The notes beneath the pieces were generated by a model, which saw only the letters and a list, made by a program, of their open reading frames with translations, was not told the origin of the DNA and searched no databases. DNA of 22,934 bases from SG8-39 sp041558415 (lineage in GTDB: Bacteria; Pseudomonadota; Gammaproteobacteria; Burkholderiales; SG8-39). Shown piece by piece: positions 19,895 through 22,934 of the stretch (position 1 is the stretch's first letter; the number at the start of each line of letters is the position of its first letter). Where the stretch lies: positions 1 through 22,934 of the forward strand of contig JBFFEY010000046.1 of NCBI GenBank assembly GCA_041558415.1, written 5' to 3'. The translations under genes were made by a program, and so were the position numbers.

Positions 19895-19935
19895 ATGCTA
19901 GGCGCCGACCGACCGCGGCATTTGAGATGGATTAA
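19895..19935 (-). promoter_or_regulatory. Candidate FNR-dependent (class II) promoter of the oxidoreductase operon
   Basis: In the 84-bp gap before the gamma gene, TTAAT-CCAT-CTCAA on the minus strand (19922-19935) matches the FNR box TTGAT-N4-ATCAA at 8 of 10 positions. A -10-like TAGCAT (19895-19900, 4 of 6) lies 21 bp downstream. A start near 19888 would put the box centre at about -40.5, against the class II optimum of -41.5. No -35 is needed in this promoter class. Regulation is inferred, not shown. Confidence 0.5.
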
Positions 19936-19951
19936 ATATCCGGCCGGGCAA

Positions 19952-20701
19952 CTACCACACCGCGGGTGCGGTCTTGTTCGGCGCTGCCGCGCTCTGCGGC
20001 ACCGTGGGCGCGGCGAAGGCGGCGGGCGGTGCGGCCTCCTCGCGCGTGCTGGCGGTGAGCGGTTGCGACGCCGCCCCCGGTTCTGGCCGGACTGCCACGG
20101 GGTCGCGTGGCGCGACGCCCTCGGCCGCGGGCGCGCGCGGAATCGACCGCATGGCGACGACCAAGCGCTGATTGAGGTCGGGCGGCACCGGCAGCAGGCC
20201 TTCATCCAGCAGCTTGCGCAGCTGCTCGCGCTCGGGCTCTGGCAGCCCGCGCGCCTGCGCCACGAACTGCTCGGACAGCTGACGCCTCTCCGTTTCCGTG
20301 AGCTTCGACAGGCGATCCATGACCTGGCGCACGGCGACCGCGTGCTCGGCGAAGTAGGCGATCATCGATGCGCGCACCGCGGCGTTCTGCGGCTTGATGA
20401 TCTCGTCGTGCAAGGCCTGGAAGATCTCCGTCCGGCGCCGCTCAGAGAGGTAGAAAAAGCTCTCGTCGATCAGTTCGCGCAGCTTGCGCGGCTCGACCAT
20501 GGTGCCGGGGTAGACCTGCGGCAGGGGCGCGGGCGATTCAGAGGGGGGCTTGCGGCTGTTGAGGAAGGCCTCGTACATGATCTCGCGCGCCATGCCGAAG
20601 AGGAACATCATCATCGGATCCAAGGCGCGTGCGCTGCCCGGGCCGAGCAGACCCAGCGCGATGACGGCAAGCAGCAGGGCGCGGCGCAGGCGGCTCAGCA
20701 T
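19952..20701 (-). CDS. Exported protein of unknown function
   Basis: I do not recognise a family. It has 249 residues. The N-terminus looks like a Sec signal peptide: a basic start (MLSRLRR), a hydrophobic core at about 8-20 and a likely cleavage after SARA (residue 26). The mature part begins with a short hydrophobic Met/Phe-rich stretch (DPMMMFLFGMAREIMYEAF). A mostly helical, charged region follows (about 68-180), with repeated hydrophobic/charged heptad-like spacing (RLSKLTETERRQLSEQF). The last 60 residues are low-complexity Pro/Ala. No Cys is present, so it is not a lipoprotein. There is no Shine-Dalgarno site; TAGAAT sits immediately upstream. It lies between mltD and the oxidoreductase operon on the same strand; an envelope role is a guess from the signal peptide and neighbour only. 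Confidence 0.75.
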   Translation of the reverse strand: MLSRLRRALLLAVIALGLLGPGSARALDPMMMFLFGMAREIMYEAFLNSRKPPSESPAPLPQVYPGTMVEPRKLRELIDESFFYLSERRRTEIFQALHDEIIKPQNAAVRASMIAYFAEHAVAVRQVMDRLSKLTETERRQLSEQFVAQARGLPEPEREQLRKLLDEGLLPVPPDLNQRLVVAMRSIPRAPAAEGVAPRDPVAVRPEPGAASQPLTASTREEAAPPAAFAAPTVPQSAAAPNKTAPAVW

Positions 20702-20707
20702 GCAGCC

Positions 20708-20713
20708 ATTCTA
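20708..20713 (-). promoter_or_regulatory. -10-like TAGAAT just upstream of the exported-protein gene
   Basis: TAGAAT (5 of 6 to TATAAT) on the minus strand ends 6 nt before the ATG, so a transcript started from it would begin at or within a base or two of the start codon. No -35 match is visible at 16-18 bp spacing. The absence of a Shine-Dalgarno site fits a leaderless start, but the evidence is thin. Confidence 0.3.
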
Positions 20714-20769
20714 GGGAAAGCGCCGGGTGCCGGCTGAGGCTTTGTTTCGTGTTGCACGCGGCGCGCTCC

Positions 20770-20786
20770 GGTCAATTGCGGGTCAA
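20770..20786. repeat. Tandem GGTCAA half-sites with 11-bp period
   Basis: GGTCAA at 20770-20775 and again at 20781-20786, with a related CGTCAA at 20809-20814. Two half-sites one helical turn apart are typical of OmpR/PhoB-family response-regulator sites. They lie about 70-85 bp upstream of the exported-protein start in the 224-bp gap between that gene and mltD. The rest of this gap holds an AT-rich patch (about 20825-20850) and the hairpin described separately; I see no gene in it. Confidence 0.35.
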
Positions 20787-20875
20787 CGGACCTTCTAGCG
20801 GAGAAGAACGTCAATGGAGAGGAGATTTTCAACAAAACGCATTTGATTTAAGCCGGTTGGAGGCTTGAGATCAGA

Positions 20876-20936
20876 TCCCGTGTGCGGGAAGTGTCATAAG
20901 CGATTGAATAACAAGACTAAGGAACTCACTTCCCGC
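20876..20936 (-). other. Competing inverted repeats at the mltD 3' end
   Basis: A perfect 10-bp inverted repeat, GCGGGAAGTG (20884-20893) and CACTTCCCGC (20927-20936), spans the mltD stop codon with a 33-nt loop. The inner arm can instead pair with TCCCG at 20876-20880 through a TGTG loop. On the mltD transcript these are mutually exclusive stems. No U run follows, so this is not a standard terminator; mRNA 3'-end stabilisation or factor-aided termination is possible. Confidence 0.4.
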
Positions 20937-22458
20937 GGTGCTTTTGGCCCGCGCGTCTGGGCTTCGCGGATCCGTAGCCGCTCAGTTCGATGCGCTGCCC
21001 CGGCCGCAGCACGCGGATGTTGTCGTTCCACTGTTTTAGGTCTCTGACCGACAGGTCGTAGCGCCGCGCAATGCCCCACAGTGTGTCGCCCTTGCGCACG
21101 ACGTGGTAGCGACCCGCGCCGGGCAGCGGCGGTGCATACATGATGGGCAGCTTTTCCGGATCGAGCACCGCGCCGTTCAGCGGCACGACGAGCAGCGACG
21201 GCGCGCTGCGGCTGCGGTGATGCAGCCCGTTCACCGCGCGCAGCCGGGCCGCCGGCACGCGGTATTTCTTGGCGACGGCGTCGAGCGTTTCGCCGCGGCG
21301 CGGGTGATACACCTGCCAGTGCACGGCAGTCGCGCCGTCGTGCCGCGCAAGGTTGTCGTGGAAGCGCTCGACCCGGTCGGCGGGCAGGACCAGGCGCGGC
21401 GTGACGTCCGCCCGCAGCAGCGGCCGGTTGAGTCCCGGGTTCAGCTCGACGAATTCGTCCAGCGGCATCTCGGCCAGCTTGGCCGCCAGCTGCACGTCGA
21501 TGTCGGCCGAGCGCTCGATCGTCGAGAAGTACGGCCGGTTGGGAATCGGGTCGAGGGCGATGTCAAAGGGCTGCGGATTGGAAATGATGTTCTTCAGGGC
21601 CTGCAGCTTCGGCACGTAATTGCGGGTTTCCTTGGGCATCGACAGGCTGGCGTAGTCGGTCGGCCGTTTCGCGGCCTCGTTTCTCTGAATCGCGCGCGTG
21701 ACCGCGCCTTCACCCCAGTTGTACGAGGCGAGCGCCAGGTGCCAGTCGCCGTGCAGCTCGTACAGATCGCCGAGGTAGTCGAGCGCGGCGGTGGTCGAGG
21801 CGACGATGTCGCGCCGCGCGTCGTACCACCAGTTCTGCTGCAGGCTGTAGCGCCGGCCCGTGGCGGGAATGAATTGCCAGAGTCCCGACGCATGCGCGCG
21901 CGAGTAGGCCATCGGGTTGTAGGAGCTCTCGACCATCGGCAGCAGGGCAAGCTCGGTCGGCATGCCACGCTGCTCCAGCTCGTCGACGATGTGATAGAGG
22001 TATTTGCTTGCACGCTCGATGGTGCGCTGCAGGTAATCCGGCCGCGCGGCGTACCAGGCCATCTTCTCGCGGACCAGCGGGCCGTCGAGATCGGGCATGC
22101 CGAAGCCATGGCGGATGCGCTGCCACAGATCGGCCGGCGGCACGGTGCGGTCGATCCGCGCCCGCGGATCAAGGGCATCGCCGACCTCCTCGCGGGCGCC
22201 GTCGAACGGCGGCAGCTGCGTCGCATCGAGGGGTTGCATCAGAACGGTCTGCTCGATGCTGGGAAAGGCGGGCGAACCGGGCTTTGGCGGCGGGCCGAAA
22301 AACGCGTCGAGGGCGTCGCCCGAGGCCGCACAGGCGGCGAGCAGTGCACATGCGCCAAGCGATGCGGCGCCGCGCCAAGGCAGGCCCGGGCGCAATCGCG
22401 CCCACAGCGCGCGCAGCCGACGCGTGATTAAAAGACTGCGCGATAATAGAGCGTTCAC
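20926..22458 (-). CDS. mltD: Membrane-bound lytic murein transglycosylase D (lipoprotein, SLT + 2 LysM)
   Basis: Cleaves the glycan strands of peptidoglycan, forming 1,6-anhydro-muramic acid ends. It has 510 residues. The lipobox is LAAC with Cys43, so it is probably an envelope lipoprotein. The SLT catalytic domain spans about 145-270, with Glu167 in PMVESSYNP, then SGLWQFIPATGR and ALASYNWGEGAV. There are two LysM peptidoglycan-binding repeats at about 383-427 and 451-492 (YHVVRKGDTLWGIARRYDLS). The start used is GTG at 22458, which gives a long 30-residue basic stretch before the lipoprotein signal. A TTG at 22395 would give a more ordinary signal peptide (MRPGLPWRG...), and neither has a clear Shine-Dalgarno site. 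gloB, often adjacent to mltD in relatives, is absent here. Confidence 0.94.
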   Translation of the reverse strand: MNALLSRSLLITRRLRALWARLRPGLPWRGAASLGACALLAACAASGDALDAFFGPPPKPGSPAFPSIEQTVLMQPLDATQLPPFDGAREEVGDALDPRARIDRTVPPADLWQRIRHGFGMPDLDGPLVREKMAWYAARPDYLQRTIERASKYLYHIVDELEQRGMPTELALLPMVESSYNPMAYSRAHASGLWQFIPATGRRYSLQQNWWYDARRDIVASTTAALDYLGDLYELHGDWHLALASYNWGEGAVTRAIQRNEAAKRPTDYASLSMPKETRNYVPKLQALKNIISNPQPFDIALDPIPNRPYFSTIERSADIDVQLAAKLAEMPLDEFVELNPGLNRPLLRADVTPRLVLPADRVERFHDNLARHDGATAVHWQVYHPRRGETLDAVAKKYRVPAARLRAVNGLHHRSRSAPSLLVVPLNGAVLDPEKLPIMYAPPLPGAGRYHVVRKGDTLWGIARRYDLSVRDLKQWNDNIRVLRPGQRIELSGYGSAKPRRAGQKHRGK

Positions 22459-22500
22459 GCGTCGGCGTCGTCGAAGGCGTCGCGCGCGGCGACCTCAATC

Positions 22501-22934
22501 ATGGATCGACAGTCCTTCCTGTCAGGCACTGCGACGAAGTATAACGGCGAGCGCTCGTCGCTGGCAGCGTGGTTCGCGACGCCGCAGGGCGATTACGTGA
22601 AGCAGTGGGAGCTGACGCAGTTTGATCGCGCGACAGAGGACGTGTTTGGCTTCTGCGCCGCGCAGCTGGGCCTGCCGGAGGTCGACGTGCTGCGCCAGAA
22701 CCGCATCCCTTTCCGCTTCACGGTCGCGCTCGAGCCGGGCGCGCAGGTGGCGGCGGACCCGATTGAGCTGCCGTTCGACTCACAGAGCCTCGACCTGCTC
22801 GCGCTGCCACACGCGCTCGAGACGCACAACCAGCCGCATCGCATGCTGCGCGAGGTCGAGCGCGTGCTGCGGCCGGAGGGCCAAGTGGTGATCTCGGGCT
22901 TCAATACGCTTTCGCTGTGGCGCGCGCAGCAGGC
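22501..22934 (+). CDS. SAM-dependent methyltransferase, YafS-like, 5' part (runs off window)
   Basis: 144 residues of an open frame that continues past the right edge. The recognisable part is methyltransferase type 11-like: DPIELPFDSQSLDLLALPHALE, then HRMLREVERVLRPEGQVVISGFNTLSLW. This matches the YafS-like family found beside rnhA in proteobacteria. The usual glycine-rich SAM motif I is replaced by QLGLPEVDVLRQNRIPF, a degenerate form. The start at 22501 is the first ATG after the divergent mltD; no clear Shine-Dalgarno site is seen. A -10-like GATAAT at 22442-22447 lies inside the mltD 5' end, without a -35. The methylated substrate is unknown. Confidence 0.85.
   Translation, partial: MDRQSFLSGTATKYNGERSSLAAWFATPQGDYVKQWELTQFDRATEDVFGFCAAQLGLPEVDVLRQNRIPFRFTVALEPGAQVAADPIELPFDSQSLDLLALPHALETHNQPHRMLREVERVLRPEGQVVISGFNTLSLWRAQQ

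Noticed and set aside
20838..20870. GTTGAAA-like sequence on the minus strand in the AT-rich patch as a heat-shock promoter
   Set aside because: The only CCAT-like partner is about 7 bp away, far too close for sigma-32 spacing.
20865..21047. 60-codon + strand ORF with a CxxC motif near its start
   Set aside because: Two thirds of it is antisense to the conserved LysM end of mltD. No convincing ribosome site; the CxxC is probably chance.

Overview
This is a high-GC chromosomal window from a betaproteobacterium. Rhodocyclales (Azoarcus/Thauera-type) is my best guess. It rests on the order tig-clpP-clpX-lon-hupB-tRNA-Val-tRNA-Asp-ppiD, on fabI beside a peptide-type ABC transporter, and on an NAD(P)-linked 2-oxoacid oxidoreductase like those of anaerobic aromatic degraders. 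The genus cannot be fixed from the sequence alone. Coding density is very high, all genes are intact except the two cut by the window edges, and I see no insertion sequence, prophage or CRISPR array.

Left block (1-7934, + strand): protein quality control. It holds the 3' part of trigger factor, then clpP (overlapping tig by 4 nt), clpX, a 209-bp gap with a convincing sigma-32-like promoter, lon, a GTG-started HU gene, tRNA-Val(UAC), tRNA-Asp(GUC), a strong intrinsic terminator, and ppiD starting only 18 nt after that terminator. Together these are a ribosome-associated chaperone, two ATP-dependent proteases, a nucleoid protein and a periplasmic folding factor.

Middle block: fabI (enoyl-ACP reductase, - strand) converges on ppiD with 6 bp between the stop codons. 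Divergent from fabI is a four-gene ABC operon (8827-15402, +) of the peptide/opine/nickel family: a 720-aa substrate-binding protein with both a lipobox and a C-terminal membrane helix, a DppB-type permease, a DppC-type permease with a roughly 185-residue N-terminal extension, and a fused double ATPase.

Right block (- strand): a gamma-alpha-beta-FAD operon (19867 down to 15399) encoding a thiamine-diphosphate 2-oxoacid:acceptor oxidoreductase. Its last gene fuses a GltD-like FAD/NAD(P) module to a dicluster ferredoxin domain, so the complex probably passes electrons to or from NAD(P). An FNR-like site and a suitably placed -10 precede it. The operon's last stop codon physically overlaps the stop codon of the converging ABC operon. 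Upstream lie an exported protein of unknown function and mltD, a LysM lytic transglycosylase. A divergent YafS-like methyltransferase gene runs off the right edge.

The best candidates for something under-described are the fused 2-oxoacid oxidoreductase with its putative anaerobic promoter, and the architecturally odd ABC transporter that it meets tail to tail.
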